A DNA stretch of 64,000 bases. Origin: Circinella umbellata (Eukaryota > Mucoromycota > Mucoromycetes > Mucorales > Lichtheimiaceae). Position 1 is the stretch's first letter. Every line of letters starts with the position of its first letter. The translations under genes were made by a program, and so were the position numbers. The notes beneath the pieces are model-generated. The model was not told the DNA's origin. It worked only from the letters and a program-made list of their open reading frames with translations, and made no database searches. Location of the stretch: positions 620,001 through 684,000 of the forward strand of contig JAIWNF010000023.1 in assembly GCA_025093555.1 (NCBI GenBank). Reading direction: 5' to 3'. Shown here in pieces: positions 62,739 through 64,000 of this stretch.

Positions 62739-64000
62739 TGTATATGTCAACACGGGTAAAAAAAAAAAAAAAAAAGAGGGTTATGTGTGTTACTATGGTA
62801 ACAAGTGATTTCTGAAACTAAATAATACAAGTACAATCTTGTGTAACATAATGTTAGAGAATTATGCATGGAGTTAACCAGCCTAATTTTATTATTATTA
62901 TTATTATTATAATAAATAAGACCCATTTATAATTAAAATGTTCCATTTTGTCCCTTTGAATCTTAAAGACTGTCGCTTTATAACCAAAACAAAAAAAACA
63001 ATATGTTTTGTAGTTTTATTAAGTTTTTTTTTTTTTTTTTCAACTTTCCATGTGGGTGATTCTGACTACAATATGTAAGTTGATTAAATTATTAAGCGTA
63101 ATAAATAGTAGTCTTTCATATAACAAAAAGACTTTTGTACAAAAGATCAAAATGACAACACTGATATATAATAAAAGTGAAAAGATTTTTATGGTAGTAC
63201 TTACTGTCATGGAAATGAAATGACACAACTTAATAATTGTTTGGCACTCATTGTGTCGTTCCGTTCGATTCTATACTCGTGGTTCTTTTTTTTTAAAAAA
63301 AATCAACTACGTATCCAAGAACTTTCAAGCGGTTTATTATATCTTAATCTTATTTGCATATACATGTTGAACTTTACGTAGCTATTGTAAGTGAGTAATT
63401 GCTTTCGCAGTGATGTTAAAAAAAACACACATCCACATCAGGAACAAAATTATCATACTGCTGAAAAAAAAAAGAACGAGCTGCGCATAACAACACGATT
63501 CTAGAAATTTGCTCAACTAATTCATTTATATTTTTTACAATGATAAATTGTCCCTCTTTGACAATACGTATCAAAAAAAGAAATATACACGTACGTAGTA
63601 GGATAAAATGGTGTCTAGTCATCATAAAAAAGAAGATGTATTTTTTTTCCTCGTTTCATAGTGATTTTTGGACTCTACTAAATAATTTAAAGTATTATGT
63701 ATATGTAATATGAAGTTCAAAGAAATGAAATATATCTCGCAATTACACTGTATTATAGCATTGGTATTAGTACTAATTTAGTAGTACTATGTAGTTTTAT
63801 AGAGTGTATGTGATGATTCTTTAAAAGAAAATCTAAAAGCGTTTGAAAATAAAGGCAGTATACACCCTTTCTTCCTTAAAATTTATCTACAAAGATTTTT
63901 TTTATTTGATTCTAGATTATTCGCAAGATTTTACATATTCGACATGTCAATTTTTGAAGCTAAAAAACACACACCTCACTGTACGTAGTAGGTAATACAG
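62739..64000. other. Upstream region of the zinc-finger gene, no gene seen
   Basis: AT-rich 1.26 kb with an ATT repeat at about 62889-62910. The X-box palindrome at 62789-62802 is listed separately. ORFs at 63040-63228 and 63416-63625 show no features. Confidence 0.5.
62789..62802. promoter_or_regulatory. RFX-type X-box GTTACTATGGTAAC
   Basis: A 14-bp imperfect palindrome close to the classical X-box GTTRCCATGGTAAC. It lies 51-64 bp upstream of the zinc-finger gene start, a position suited to control of that promoter. Function is inferred from the motif only. Confidence 0.45.

Overview
The window looks like nuclear DNA of an early-diverging filamentous fungus, most likely Mucoromycota (Mucorales-like). 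It is AT-rich, has many short GT-AG introns (about 50-150 nt, several longer), separate compact genes with no operons, and proteins typical of that group: Atg101, a P5B ATPase, NAA40, a kinesin-4-like motor, an Atos/FAM214 protein and an 8-unit polyubiquitin. The lineage is inferred from style and gene content, not from a search. Exon borders below were placed by hand, and nearly all assembled coding sequences close in frame; exceptions are stated.

Layout. 1-805 (-): 5' part of a Vac7-like gene. 1417-4658 (-): type II membrane glycosyltransferase-like protein. 4659-6686: intergenic, with possible relict exons. 6687-7827 (-): MoaB/CinA-type molybdopterin-binding domain protein, divergent from ATG101 (8006-9664, +). 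9665-12540: intergenic with a short TA-flanked TIR element. 12541-14030 (+): HAD hydrolase with an 11-nt microexon, convergent with polyubiquitin (14480-16309, -). 18004-20454 (+): DEAD-box helicase Dbp5. 23775-27251 (+): kinesin. 30306-32030 (+): Atos-like protein. 32568-35517 (-): highly divergent eEF2 paralogue, head-to-head with a P5B ATPase (36209-41595, +). 42108-43062 (+): NAA40, tail-to-tail with a TMEM170-like protein (43198-43898, -). 43899-52088: about 8 kb without a supportable gene but rich in repeats. 52089-53553 (+): multi-pass membrane protein with a GC-rich hairpin insertion in one intron. 53815-55657 (-): kynurenine aminotransferase-like enzyme, head-to-head with VPS26 (56296-57946, +). 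58222-62738 (-): a 19-exon gene encoding eight tandem zinc-finger modules. 62739-64000: no gene.

The genes do not form one pathway. Several serve endomembrane biology: Vac7-like, Atg101, P5B ATPase, Vps26 and the glycosyltransferase.

The most unusual items are: (1) the zinc-finger gene, built from repeated linker-exon plus finger-exon pairs with all 18 introns in phase 1 and a conserved FKTxSGxxIDFxG-like segment after each finger; (2) an 89-bp GC-rich nested-hairpin insertion flanked by a perfect 10-bp direct repeat; (3) an eEF2 paralogue that has Lys at the diphthamide-histidine position and a degenerate P-loop; (4) a tandemly duplicated 175-bp hairpin sequence.
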